NCBI RefSeq assembly: GCF_046058945.1
Contig: NZ_CP175511.1
Location: 682,001 to 746,000, forward strand
Source of the DNA: Brochothrix campestris
GTDB taxonomy: Bacteria > Bacillota > Bacilli > Lactobacillales > Listeriaceae
DNA length: 64,000 bases
Direction of reading: 5' to 3'
The notes beneath the pieces are model-generated. The model was not told the DNA's origin. It worked only from the letters and a program-made list of their open reading frames with translations, and searched no databases. Positions 42,206 through 50,768 of the stretch are shown here, piece by piece (the stretch's first letter is position 1; every line of letters starts with the position of its first letter). A program made the translations under genes and the position numbers.

Positions 42206-43321
42206 ATGGCAACTAAGCAAAAACAACTTATCGTTGATGTGAAAAAACAATTTGCAGCAATCGCTAAACAATTTGAACCAATTCAAGTCTTGAATGAAAA
42301 AGGGGAAGTCGTAAATCCTCAATACATGCCTGATTTATCAGATGAAAAAATGGTGGAATTGATGGAACGCATGGTTTGGACGCGTGTGTTAGATCAACGT
42401 TCAACTGCCTTAAACAAACAAGGTCGTCTTGGTTTCTATGCGCCAACTGCTGGTCAAGAAGCTTCTCAATTAGGTACACAATTTGCGTTAGAACAAGAAG
42501 ATTTCATCTTACCGGGCTACCGTGATATTCCGCAAATCATCATGCACGGTTTACCACTTGCGAAAGCTTTCTTATTCTCACGTGGACATTTTGCAGGAAA
42601 TCAATATCCAAAAGATTTAAACATTATCTCACCACAAATTATCATCGGAGCACAGTATGTTCAAACAGCTGGTGTGGCGCTTGGTATTCAAAAACGTGGC
42701 GAAAAAAGTGTTGCAATCACATACACAGGTGATGGTGGTTCATCACAAGGTGACTTCTATGAAGGTATCAACTTTGCAAGTGCGTTTAAATCACCTGCAA
42801 TTTTTGTTATCCAAAACAACGGTTTCGCTATCTCAGTTCCACGTGAATTGCAAACAGCGGCACCGACACTTGCTCAAAAAGCAGTTGCAGCCGGCGTACC
42901 TGGGGTAGTTGTTGATGGAATGGATCCATTAGCAGTCTATGCAGTTACTCGCGAAGCACGTGATCGCGCTGTTAATGGTGAAGGCCCAACTGTCATTGAA
43001 ACATTAACTTACCGTTTCGGACCACATACTTTAGCTGGTGATGATCCGACGCGTTACCGTACAAAAGAAATGGATGAAGCATGGGCACTTAAAGATCCAC
43101 TCGTGCGCTACCGTCTTTTCTTAGAATCAAAAAACCTTTGGTCAGCAGAGCAAGAAGAAGCTGTCATTGAACGCGCTAAAGAAGAAATCAAAGCTGCCCT
43201 TAAAGAAGCAGATGCGATTCCAAAACAAAAAGTAACAGACTTACTTAACAACATGTTTGAAACGCCTACTCAAAATGTAGCCGAACAAATTGCATACTAC
43301 ACTGAAAAGGAGTCGAAATAA
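42206..43321 (+). CDS. pdhA: Pyruvate dehydrogenase E1 component, alpha subunit
   Basis: Thiamine-diphosphate-binding subunit of E1, which decarboxylates pyruvate. The 371 residues carry the ThDP/Mg motif TYTGDGGSSQGDFYEGINFASAF...IQNNGFAIS, typical GDGx(25-30)NN, plus TAGQEASQLG and the phosphorylation-loop-like YRFGPHTLAGDDPTRYR. Strong, highly expressed codon use. The start follows AAAGGAGTG. First gene of pdhABCD. Related branched-chain E1 is less likely given the complete pdh operon beside def. Confidence 0.95.
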   Translation: MATKQKQLIVDVKKQFAAIAKQFEPIQVLNEKGEVVNPQYMPDLSDEKMVELMERMVWTRVLDQRSTALNKQGRLGFYAPTAGQEASQLGTQFALEQEDFILPGYRDIPQIIMHGLPLAKAFLFSRGHFAGNQYPKDLNIISPQIIIGAQYVQTAGVALGIQKRGEKSVAITYTGDGGSSQGDFYEGINFASAFKSPAIFVIQNNGFAISVPRELQTAAPTLAQKAVAAGVPGVVVDGMDPLAVYAVTREARDRAVNGEGPTVIETLTYRFGPHTLAGDDPTRYRTKEMDEAWALKDPLVRYRLFLESKNLWSAEQEEAVIERAKEEIKAALKEADAIPKQKVTDLLNNMFETPTQNVAEQIAYYTEKESK

Positions 43322-43322
43322 C

Positions 43323-44300
43323 ATGGCACAAATGACAATGATCCAAGCCATCACAGATGCGCTTGCAACAGAATTACGTAACGATGAAAATGTCCTCGTT
43401 TTTGGTGAAGATGTTGGTAACAACGGTGGTGTATTCCGCGCAACTGAAAACTTACAAAAAGAATTTGGTGTTGACCGTGTCTTCGATACACCACTTGCAG
43501 AATCAGCTATTGGTGGTTTAGCAAACGGTTTATCTTATAAAGGTTTCCGTCCAGTTGCCGAAATCCAATTCTTCGGATTTGTCTTCGAAGTATTTGACCA
43601 AGTAGCGGGTCAAGTGGCGCGTACACGTTACCGTTCAGGTAATACACGTAACATGCCAGTTGTATTCCGTGCACCATTTGGTGGTGGTGTACATACACCA
43701 GAAATGCACGCTGATTCATTAGAAGGTTTAATGGCACAAACGCCAGGTCTTAAGGTTGTTATTCCATCAACGCCTTACGATGCAAAAGGCTTGTTAATTT
43801 CAGCAATTCGTGACAACGATCCGGTTGTTTTCTTAGAGCACATGAAATTATACCGTTCATTCCGTGAAGATGTACCTGAAGGCGAATACACAATTCCATT
43901 AGGTAAAGCAAACATTCGTCGCGAAGGAACTGACATTACGTTAATCGCATACGGTGCGATGGTACAAGAATCACTTAAAGCGGCAGATGAACTTGAAAAA
44001 GAGGGCATTTCAGCTGAGGTAATCGATTTACGTACAGTTAGCCCAATCGATACAGATACCCTTGTTGCTTCTATTGAAAAAACGAACCACGTGGTTGTTA
44101 TTCAAGAAGCGCAAAAACAAGCGGGTGTGGCAGCTCACGTTATTGCTGAAATCAATGACCGTGCCATCCTTAGCTTAGATGCACCTGTTGGTCGTGTAAC
44201 AGCAGCGGATTCAGTATTCCCATTTGCACAAGCAGAAACAGCTTGGTTACCAAACAAAACAGATATTTACAACAAAGCAAAAGAAATTCTTTCTTTCTAA
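43323..44300 (+). CDS. pdhB: Pyruvate dehydrogenase E1 component, beta subunit
   Basis: Forms the E1 heterotetramer with PdhA. The 325 residues have the transketolase pyrimidine-binding domain (LVFGEDVGNNGGVFRATENLQKEFG, DTPLAESAIGGLANGLS) and the C-terminal transketolase domain (GAMVQESLKAADELEKEGISAEVIDLRTVSPID). Start ATG at 43323 behind AAAAGGAG; the longer open frame reads back into pdhA. Separated from pdhA by 1 bp. Confidence 0.95.
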   Translation: MAQMTMIQAITDALATELRNDENVLVFGEDVGNNGGVFRATENLQKEFGVDRVFDTPLAESAIGGLANGLSYKGFRPVAEIQFFGFVFEVFDQVAGQVARTRYRSGNTRNMPVVFRAPFGGGVHTPEMHADSLEGLMAQTPGLKVVIPSTPYDAKGLLISAIRDNDPVVFLEHMKLYRSFREDVPEGEYTIPLGKANIRREGTDITLIAYGAMVQESLKAADELEKEGISAEVIDLRTVSPIDTDTLVASIEKTNHVVVIQEAQKQAGVAAHVIAEINDRAILSLDAPVGRVTAADSVFPFAQAETAWLPNKTDIYNKAKEILSF

Positions 44301-44355
44301 ATTAAAGCTGTATTAACAAATATATTAGGCTGAACGATAAGTTGTGTCAGTCTCG

Positions 44356-44381
44356 AGTAGCTTCGCATCTGTGAAGCTACT
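44356..44381 (+). other. Stem-loop between pdhB and pdhC
   Basis: Perfect 9-bp stem AGTAGCTTC/GAAGCTACT with an 8-nt loop and no T run. It may stabilise or process the transcript, or attenuate it, in the 111-bp gap between the E1 and E2 genes. Confidence 0.6.
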
Positions 44382-44411
44382 TACTACTATGATGTAAGGG
44401 GATGAATAAAC

Positions 44412-45707
44412 GTGTCATTTAAATTTAAAATGCCAGATATTGGTGAAGGTATTCACGAAGGCGAAATCGTAAAATGGTTTGTAAAAGCAGGCGATACAAT
44501 TGAAGAGGATGCACCATTATTAGAAATCCAAAACGATAAAAGTGTCGAAGAAATTCCAAGTCCTGTTACAGGAACGGTTTTAGAAGTTCACGTAACTGAA
44601 GGAACAGTTTCAATCGTTGGTGATTTATTAATTACCATCGATGCACCAGGTCATGATAATGACCAAGAAGAAGAGGCATCAGCGCCAGTAGAAGCGCCAG
44701 TAACTCCTGCAGCACCAGTTAAAGCTGCAGCAGCACCTGTAGCAGCGGCACCAGCTGTTGCAACTGCAGAAGTGGCACGCGAAAACGATCGTGTTATTGC
44801 AATGCCATCTGTTCGTAAATTTGCTCGTGATAACAACGTTGCGATTTCAAGCGTTGCAGGCACAGGCAAAGCTGGCCGTGTTTTAAAAGAAAACGTTGAG
44901 GCATTCTTAAATGGAGACGCGTCTGCAGTAGCTGAAACAGCTCCAGTGGCAGAGTCAACAACGGCAGCAACACCAAAAGAAGCGCCAGTACCACTTGCAG
45001 TCGGTGAACGTGAAACACGTGAAAAAATGTCTGGTATTCGTAAAGCAATTGCTAAAGCAATGGTTAACTCGAAACATACAGCACCTCACGTAACGTTAAT
45101 GGACGAAATTGATGTTGCTAAATTAGTAACACACCGTAAACGTTTCAAAGAAGTTGCGGCTGAACAAAACATTAAATTAACTTACTTACCATATGTGGTT
45201 AAGGCGTTAACAAGTGCGATTAAAAAATTCCCAGTGTTGAATGCGTCAATTGATGATGCAACAGACGAAATTGTTTACAAACACTATGCGAACATCGGTA
45301 TTGCGGCTGATACAGACCGTGGTTTATTAGTACCGGTTGTCAAAGATGCTGACACTAAATCTGTTTTTGCAATCTCTGCTGAAATTAATGAATTGGCTGT
45401 TAAAGCACGCGACGGTAAATTAGCGGCAACTGAAATGAGTGGCGGTTCAATTACTATTTCAAACATCGGTTCTGCTGGTGGACAATGGTTCACACCTGTT
45501 ATTAACCATCCTGAAGTTGCGATTTTAGGAATTGGTCGTATTGCTGACAAAGCAATCGTTGTTAATGGCGAAGTTGTTGTTGCACCGGTTATCGCGTTAT
45601 CATTAAGCTTTGATCACCGTATTATTGATGGGGCAACAGCTCAAAATGCAATGAATCATATTAAACGATTACTGGCTGATCCAGAATTGTTATTAATGGA
45701 GGGATAG
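44412..45707 (+). CDS. pdhC: Pyruvate dehydrogenase E2 (dihydrolipoamide acetyltransferase)
   Basis: Core of the PDH complex that passes the acetyl group to CoA. The 431 residues hold one lipoyl domain with the lipoylated lysine at K43 (EIQNDKSVEEI), an Ala-Pro-rich linker, the E1/E3-binding domain (MPSVRKFARDNNVAISSVAGTGKAGRVLKENV, about 135-170), a second linker and the catalytic domain ending in SFDHRIIDGATA (His and Asp). Some Lactobacillales have two lipoyl domains; this one has one. Start GTG behind AAGGGGATG. Confidence 0.95.
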   Translation: MSFKFKMPDIGEGIHEGEIVKWFVKAGDTIEEDAPLLEIQNDKSVEEIPSPVTGTVLEVHVTEGTVSIVGDLLITIDAPGHDNDQEEEASAPVEAPVTPAAPVKAAAAPVAAAPAVATAEVARENDRVIAMPSVRKFARDNNVAISSVAGTGKAGRVLKENVEAFLNGDASAVAETAPVAESTTAATPKEAPVPLAVGERETREKMSGIRKAIAKAMVNSKHTAPHVTLMDEIDVAKLVTHRKRFKEVAAEQNIKLTYLPYVVKALTSAIKKFPVLNASIDDATDEIVYKHYANIGIAADTDRGLLVPVVKDADTKSVFAISAEINELAVKARDGKLAATEMSGGSITISNIGSAGGQWFTPVINHPEVAILGIGRIADKAIVVNGEVVVAPVIALSLSFDHRIIDGATAQNAMNHIKRLLADPELLLMEG

Positions 45708-45710
45708 ACA

Positions 45711-47114
45711 ATGGTAGTAGGCGATTTTCCAATTGATGCAGAAACAATCGTTATCGGTGGTGGACCTGGGGGATATGTAGCAGCAATCCGTGCCGCACAA
45801 CTTGGTCAAAAAGTAACATTGATTGAAAAAGAAAACCTTGGTGGGACATGCTTAAACGTTGGCTGTATCCCTTCAAAAGCATTGATCACAATCGGTCACC
45901 GCTACCAAGAAGCGCAACACTCAGATGTGATGGGTGTATTAGCTGAAGATGTAAAATTAGACTTCACTAAAGCACAAGAATGGAAGGGCGGCGTTGTTAA
46001 TAAATTAACAGCAGGTGTTGCTGGTCTTCTCAAAAAAAATAAAGTAACTGTTGTTGCCGGTGAAGCTTATGTTGGTGAAGAAAGCACGATTCGTGTCATG
46101 CACGAAAACGGTGCTGAAACATACACATACAAAAATCTGATCATCGCAACAGGATCAACGCCAATTGAAATTAAAGGCTTTAAATACTCTAAACGTGTAC
46201 TTAACTCTACGTCAGCGTTAGCGTTACCTGAAGTACCGAAAAAATTAGTCATCATTGGTGGTGGCTATATCGGAACTGAGTTAGGTAGTGCCTTTGCGAA
46301 CTTAGGAACTGAAATTGTTATCTTAGAAGGTGGCGCTGAAATTTTACCGCAATACCCGAAAGATATGGTTCAACCGGTTAAGCGTAAAATGAAAGACAAG
46401 GGCGCAACAATTATTACTAACGCTTTAGCACAAGGTGTTGAAGAGTCAGATACAGGCGTTGTTGTCTCATATAAAGCGAACGATAAAGAGGAAACTGTGG
46501 AAGCAGATTACGTCATGGTAACGGTTGGTCGTTCACCAAACACTGCTGAAATCGGTTTAGAACAAGCGGGTGTTAAATTAACAGAGCGCGGTTTAATTGA
46601 AGTTGATAAACAAGGACGTACAAGCGTTCCTAACATTTACGCAATCGGTGATATTGTTGCCGGTGCACCACTTGCTCACAAAGCATCTTACGAAGGTAAG
46701 GTAGCTGCAGAAGCAATTGCTGGTGAGTCTTCAGAAGTTGACTACATCGTAATGCCTGCTATCGTCTTCTCTGATCCAGAGATCGCGCAAGTTGGTTTAT
46801 CTGAAAAAGAAGCAAAAGACGCTGGTTATGACGTAAAAGCATCTAAGTTCCCACTTGGTGGTAACGGTCGTGCCTTATCATTAAACGCACCTGAAGGCTT
46901 TGTCAGACTTGTTACACGTAAATCTGACAACTTGGTCATTGGTGGTCAAGTTGTTGGTGTAAACGCAAGTGATGTTGTATCTGAGATTGGTTTAGCAATC
47001 GAAGCAGGAATGAATGCTGAAGATATCGCTTTAACAATTCACGCGCATCCGTCATTAAGTGAAACAGTGATGGAAGCTGCTGAGTTAGCGCTCGGTATGC
47101 CGATTCACATGTAA
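45711..47114 (+). CDS. pdhD: Dihydrolipoamide dehydrogenase (PDH E3)
   Basis: FAD flavoprotein that reoxidises dihydrolipoamide with NAD. The 467 residues have VIGGGPGGYVAAIRAAQLG (FAD), the redox disulfide GGTCLNVGCIPSKAL, VIIGGGYIGTELGSAFANLG (NAD) and the C-terminal catalytic HAHPSLSETVMEAAE. Start 3 bp after pdhC. Last gene of the operon, with a terminator behind it. Confidence 0.96.
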   Translation: MVVGDFPIDAETIVIGGGPGGYVAAIRAAQLGQKVTLIEKENLGGTCLNVGCIPSKALITIGHRYQEAQHSDVMGVLAEDVKLDFTKAQEWKGGVVNKLTAGVAGLLKKNKVTVVAGEAYVGEESTIRVMHENGAETYTYKNLIIATGSTPIEIKGFKYSKRVLNSTSALALPEVPKKLVIIGGGYIGTELGSAFANLGTEIVILEGGAEILPQYPKDMVQPVKRKMKDKGATIITNALAQGVEESDTGVVVSYKANDKEETVEADYVMVTVGRSPNTAEIGLEQAGVKLTERGLIEVDKQGRTSVPNIYAIGDIVAGAPLAHKASYEGKVAAEAIAGESSEVDYIVMPAIVFSDPEIAQVGLSEKEAKDAGYDVKASKFPLGGNGRALSLNAPEGFVRLVTRKSDNLVIGGQVVGVNASDVVSEIGLAIEAGMNAEDIALTIHAHPSLSETVMEAAELALGMPIHM

Positions 47115-47125
47115 GTTAGTACGAG

Positions 47126-47161
47126 CAGTTGGTCACACTCAATGTGGCCAACTGTTTTTTT
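47126..47161 (+). terminator. Terminator of pdhABCD
   Basis: Stem CAGTTGGTCACAC/GTGTGGCCAACTG-like with T7. A second hairpin, AAAAAGAAACCGAT/ATCGGTTTCTTTTT at 47210-47246, follows and may serve the opposite strand. Confidence 0.85.
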
Positions 47162-47376
47162 GATTTACATAAGACAATGGTCTGTGTAGGTGGATAGTGT
47201 TTGCAAATAGAAAAAGAAACCGATATGACAATCGGTTTCTTTTTCTATTTTTCAGATAATTGAAGGATAGCAACTAACTTGGCAGAGTGGTTATCAATAG
47301 CAAAGGGTGATGAGCTATCGTATGTTGATTGTTCATCGTTTTTGGATGACAGCTCCATTCCTTGAAAATAGAGCGG

Positions 47377-48177
47377 TTAATTTTTTTTATCATAGGCTTT
47401 TTTTGTATCATTTGTAAAGAAACCATCTATTTTCACTTGCGTTCCATAATTTAATTGGTCATAGGAATCCAAATTATAAGTCATCGCTAATCTACCTGTA
47501 TCGTGAATTAGTTTAACAGCTGTGGGAGTCAAATAGTTGCTGCTTATGGTAATGATTTGAATATGTTCAGGTACATTAACTAGAGCTTCTTGCAGTTTGT
47601 TACTTTTAGCTTCATCTAAGATAAGCATCTGCGGAATCTTTTTTGATTTTTCGTACATGAAATTGAGACTGTCGATTGAATAGGATTGTAAAATAACATT
47701 CTTTTCTAAACGATGTTTTTCTATCAGCGCAATTAACTCACGTTCCATTGTATGAAAAGAGTTTGTTTGATTGAACTTTGTTTCAATTACATAGTTGATA
47801 GCGTTGGAGTATCTTTCGAAAACGTCATTTAAAAGATGTAGTTGTTCACCATTTGTAAAACGGTAGTTTGATAGTTGAAGGTAGTTTGAATCGCTGATAT
47901 TACGATTGACGCCTAAAATTCTCATTAGGTTATCATCATGTGAAACAACAAGCTTATTATCTTTGCTTAAAATCAAATCTTGTTCGATAAAGTAAGTGCC
48001 CTTGACAATAGCGTCATCATACCCAGCGAAACTATGTTCTGGAAATGTAAGTGGACTGCCTCTGTGTGAAATGATTAGCGGATTAGTGCTGTCATAGTTA
48101 CTTAGTTTGACTTGTGTACAAGCCGTTAAAAAAAATGCCATAAAAAAAACAAATAGAATTGCTTTTACTTTAGCCAA
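47377..48177 (-). CDS. Glycerophosphodiester phosphodiesterase family lipoprotein
   Basis: Predicted lipoprotein of 266 residues with a lipobox FFLTACTQ near residue 20 and the GDPD-type TIM barrel: LIISHRGSPLTFPEHSFAGYDDAI (catalytic His-Arg and Glu), FIEQDLILSKDNKLVVSHDDNL (metal Glu-Asp and catalytic His) and VIETK. It would release glycerol phosphate from phosphodiesters or teichoic-acid fragments outside the membrane. Start is TTG at 48177, 8 bases from GGAGG. The sequence looks more AT-rich than neighbouring genes, which may mean later arrival. Confidence 0.82.
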   Translation of the reverse strand: MAKVKAILFVFFMAFFLTACTQVKLSNYDSTNPLIISHRGSPLTFPEHSFAGYDDAIVKGTYFIEQDLILSKDNKLVVSHDDNLMRILGVNRNISDSNYLQLSNYRFTNGEQLHLLNDVFERYSNAINYVIETKFNQTNSFHTMERELIALIEKHRLEKNVILQSYSIDSLNFMYEKSKKIPQMLILDEAKSNKLQEALVNVPEHIQIITISSNYLTPTAVKLIHDTGRLAMTYNLDSYDQLNYGTQVKIDGFFTNDTKKAYDKKN

Positions 48178-48334
48178 CAAAAAAACCTCCATCTAAGAAC
48201 AATTATATGCTGAACCGAGCGACAAATGTTGTATAGTATAAAAACTTCATCCTTATTTTAGCGGAAGGATATATTCTGTTTTTAGCTGTTATTAGTTTAT
48301 CATAATGTGTCAAATACCAAGAACAAGTTATAAT

Positions 48335-48373
48335 AAAAAAACCGTACTGCGACAAGCGCAGTACGGTTTTTTT
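48335..48373. terminator. Terminator hairpin, bidirectional
   Basis: Stem AAAACCGTACTGCG/CGCAGTACGGTTTT (GACAA-type loop) with flanking A and T tracts; serves the 63-residue gene on the minus strand. Confidence 0.9.
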
Positions 48374-48375
48374 AG

Positions 48376-48567
48376 TTATTTTTGATCAAATAAGTGTTTC
48401 ACCTTATCCACCAAATTTTCATCTTTAGAACTGTGAATTAAGGTTTTTGCTTTGGCAGCATAATCACCTAAGCTATCTTTATGCTCGGCATAAAAACCCT
48501 TGGCATGATCTAACTTGCCCTCTTGCACTAACGTCTTAATTTTTGCAAACAAATCCTCTTTTGCCAT
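48376..48567 (-). CDS. Small helical protein, unrecognised
   Basis: A 63-residue, highly charged protein (KTLVQEGKLDHAKGFYAEHKD, HSSKDENLVDKVKHLFDQK) with no membrane segment, predicted to be helical. Start ATG has a GGGGATG site, and a strong terminator follows directly. I do not recognise the family. The gene is supported by its ribosome site, codon pattern and terminator. Confidence 0.65.
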   Translation of the reverse strand: MAKEDLFAKIKTLVQEGKLDHAKGFYAEHKDSLGDYAAKAKTLIHSSKDENLVDKVKHLFDQK

Positions 48568-48630
48568 TCACACATCCCCATTCTGTTTTGTATCTATTAA
48601 CTATTACCCCGAAAAATAAAAGTTAAAACA

Positions 48631-49278
48631 TTAATTTGGAGTAGTGGTGATTTTCGCGTTCAATTTGATGCTTGGGAATAAGTATTTATCAAAGAAGACG
48701 ATGAACCAACCCATAAAGAAAAACGACACGAGCGTTGCAACATTTACCGCATACAGATTGCCACTCAGCCACCAAAAAATAAGCGAGCCGATTAATGGAA
48801 TCGATAAACTTGTAACCTGAGCTTTAACGACATTACCGCGGAAGACTTGTAAACGAAAGACTTGTAAGAGCTCATCGACAGGATGAAGCACGACATTGAG
48901 GCGTAAGTATATTGAAACACCAGCGGCAATAAAAACAATGCCAAACACATTCAGTAGTAAGCGGATTAGGTAGGCGTCAATTGTTATATCCGGAATGAGG
49001 TAATACCAAAAATCGACTAGATAACTAAACGATAATAAAAAGAGCAGGTTGAAAAATGAGCGCTTAAGTGAAGCCTGTTTGTAGGCGAAATAGTTAATGA
49101 TAAGTGCAGTGACACCAACTATCGTCAACGTTACGCTAATGGGAACGTCGAAGAAAAAAGCAGCATTCGTAGATAAACCAGTCCATGGTGCACTCCCTAA
49201 GTTAATTTTAATCGTGAGGGCATTACCAAAGGCATTTAAATTTAGTGAGATGAACAAATATAACAGTATTTTTTTCAT
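48631..49278 (-). CDS. YczE/YitT-like integral membrane protein
   Basis: A 215-residue membrane protein with about five hydrophobic segments. The N-terminal LFISLNLNAFGNALTIKINLGSAPWTGLSTNAAFFF is typical of the YczE/YyaS-YitT group (LGxxPWxxL). A conserved loop VVLHPVDELLQVFR follows the fourth segment. The function of this family is unknown. Start ATG follows AGGAGG. Monocistronic, divergent from UPF0223. Confidence 0.78.
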   Translation of the reverse strand: MKKILLYLFISLNLNAFGNALTIKINLGSAPWTGLSTNAAFFFDVPISVTLTIVGVTALIINYFAYKQASLKRSFFNLLFLLSFSYLVDFWYYLIPDITIDAYLIRLLLNVFGIVFIAAGVSIYLRLNVVLHPVDELLQVFRLQVFRGNVVKAQVTSLSIPLIGSLIFWWLSGNLYAVNVATLVSFFFMGWFIVFFDKYLFPSIKLNAKITTTPN

Positions 49279-49432
49279 GAAGTCCTCCTAAGTAGGTGGT
49301 GCCAGATCTATTGAGAAACTAAAATGAGAGCACTATTATAGTGTACCCCTTTTTTTATCTTAAAAATAGCTTATAATATAAAAGAGATAAGTGTGTGCAG
49401 ACGCACGACGTTTAATCAAAGGGAGCGATACA

Positions 49433-49702
49433 ATGAATACTTATAGTTATCCGATCGATGTGGCTTGGTCAACAGCAGAAACAATTGCAGTGATTGAGTT
49501 CTTGCAAAAAATTGAATTGGCCTATGAAAAAGGGTTGCCTGTAACAGAGCTTGAACTGGCGTATAAAGCGTTTAAGATGGTCATAAAAAGTATTGGTGAA
49601 GAGAAAAAAATTGGCGCTGAGTTCGAAAAAGAAAGTGGCTACTCAATCTATAAAACGATTAAAGAAATGAAAGAAACACCCCGTTCAATCGTTAAAATGT
49701 AA
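49433..49702 (+). CDS. UPF0223 family protein (YktA-like)
   Basis: An 89-residue small protein beginning YSYPIDVAWSTAETIAVIEFLQKIELAYEKG, matching the UPF0223 family of low-GC Gram-positives; function unknown. Start ATG at 49433 behind GGGAGCG. It is beside the yktB-like and inositol monophosphatase genes, as yktA-yktB-yktC in Bacillus, here with a hydrolase and corA between. 19 bp before the hydrolase gene, so likely co-transcribed. Confidence 0.85.
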   Translation: MNTYSYPIDVAWSTAETIAVIEFLQKIELAYEKGLPVTELELAYKAFKMVIKSIGEEKKIGAEFEKESGYSIYKTIKEMKETPRSIVKM

Positions 49703-49721
49703 TCTTAAAAGAGGTGAAGGC

Positions 49722-50378
49722 ATGCAATTGAAATGCAACGGTGTTAGTTTATATTACAAAAAAAGTGGTAGTGGTCCGCCACTACTATTACTACACGGCA
49801 ATGGTGAAACACACGAACTATTCGCTGAAATCACTACTAAACTAAGCCGTCATCGGACTGTCTACGCGATTGATAGTCGTAACCATGGTCAAAGCACCAA
49901 AAATGTAGCAACAAGCTATCAAGCAATGTGTGATGACGTCGCCGCCTTTATTGCAGTATTACAGTTAGAAGACGTAACCATTCTTGGGTTTAGTGATGGG
50001 GCGATCATTGGTTTGTTGCTCGGATTAGCGCAACAGCCTCAACTGAAACAATTACTGTTACTCGGTCTTAATTTAACGCCGGCGGATTTTAAACCGGCAG
50101 TACGGGCGCTGCTGCAACTCGAGTATCGCCAGACCAACGACCCATTAATTCAATTAATGTTAGAAGAACCGCAGATTGAGTTGGAGCAACTGACGACAAT
50201 GACAATTCCGACTTTAATTGTTGCCGGTGAAAATGATGTTTGTGAACCCGTATTTTTTGAGCAAGTCACGGCCGTCTTGCCTAACGCGCAGTTACTCGTC
50301 TTACCTGGTGAAACGCATAGTAGTTATATCGAGCATACCGACCGTTTGTATCCCAACTTGCTACCTTACCTTCGATAA
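49722..50378 (+). CDS. Alpha/beta hydrolase
   Basis: Predicted esterase or C-C hydrolase of unknown substrate, 218 residues. Catalytic set: oxyanion motif LLLHGNGETHELF (about 24), nucleophile serine in LGFSDGA (GxSxG variant, about 88), aspartate in VAGENDVCEP, histidine in PGETHSSYIEH. All are in place. Start behind GAGGTG. The next sequence is a terminator hairpin and repeat R8. Confidence 0.87.
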   Translation: MQLKCNGVSLYYKKSGSGPPLLLLHGNGETHELFAEITTKLSRHRTVYAIDSRNHGQSTKNVATSYQAMCDDVAAFIAVLQLEDVTILGFSDGAIIGLLLGLAQQPQLKQLLLLGLNLTPADFKPAVRALLQLEYRQTNDPLIQLMLEEPQIELEQLTTMTIPTLIVAGENDVCEPVFFEQVTAVLPNAQLLVLPGETHSSYIEHTDRLYPNLLPYLR

Positions 50379-50380
50379 AA

Positions 50381-50411
50381 AAGCCCCAACTGAGTATCTC
50401 AGTTGGGGCTT
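50381..50411 (-). terminator. Terminator hairpin, left copy (flanks R8)
   Basis: AAGCCCCAACTGAG/CTCAGTTGGGGCTT, perfect 14-bp stem. An A run on its left gives the U tail only for minus-strand transcripts, so it was probably the corA terminator. Exact duplicate of 50732-50762. Confidence 0.85.
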
Positions 50412-50731
50412 GAGACTGAATAGAAAGGCTGTTCTAGGTCGTTACGACTTGCTCGCTCGGGATTACGTACCATCAGTACGCGCACCGTCACTCGCTCGTC
50501 GTGCCTACTAGAACGAAAGTGAAATCAGCTCGTTCAACTTTGAAGATATTGGAATGGAAAAGAATAGCGACTATTTACCGTCGCTACTTTTCCATGAAAT
50601 ATCATAGAAGTTAGCTGATTAAACGAGAGGATAGAACAGCCTTTCTATTCAGTCTTATCATCTTATAAACAAAGTCACTGTAATAGCATTCGAAAGAAAA
50701 TGAAGTCTCTTTAGACTTTGTCTACAATCTG
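50412..50731 (+). repeat. Terminator-associated modular repeat, copy R8 (best complete copy)
   Basis: Lies exactly between two identical 31-bp terminator hairpins. Starts GAGACTGAATAGAAAGGCTG, ends GACTTTGTCTACAATCTG. Three modules: a left hairpin with CGTACCATCAGTACG at its tip; the 120-bp unit, a nested hairpin at 50525-50618 (TCAGCT/AGCTGA, GATATT/AATATC, GGAAAAG/CTTTTCC, AGCGAC/GTCGCT); and a right module with AACAAAGTCACTGTAATAGC. A perfect 23-bp inverted repeat (50413-50435 and 50633-50655) brackets the first two modules. The outer ends are weak inverted repeats. No reading frame of note. Confidence 0.9.
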
Positions 50732-50762
50732 AAGCCCCAACTGAGTATCTCAGTTGGGGCTT
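50732..50762 (-). terminator. Terminator hairpin, right copy (flanks R8)
   Basis: Identical to 50381-50411 but lacking an adjacent T or A run; lies 6 bp after the corA stop codon on the minus strand. Confidence 0.8.
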
Positions 50763-50768
50763 GTCTAG

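Noticed and set aside
50218..50511. 97-residue frame running from the hydrolase gene into repeat R8
   Set aside because: It overlaps the hydrolase in another frame and ends in the repeat; no start signal.
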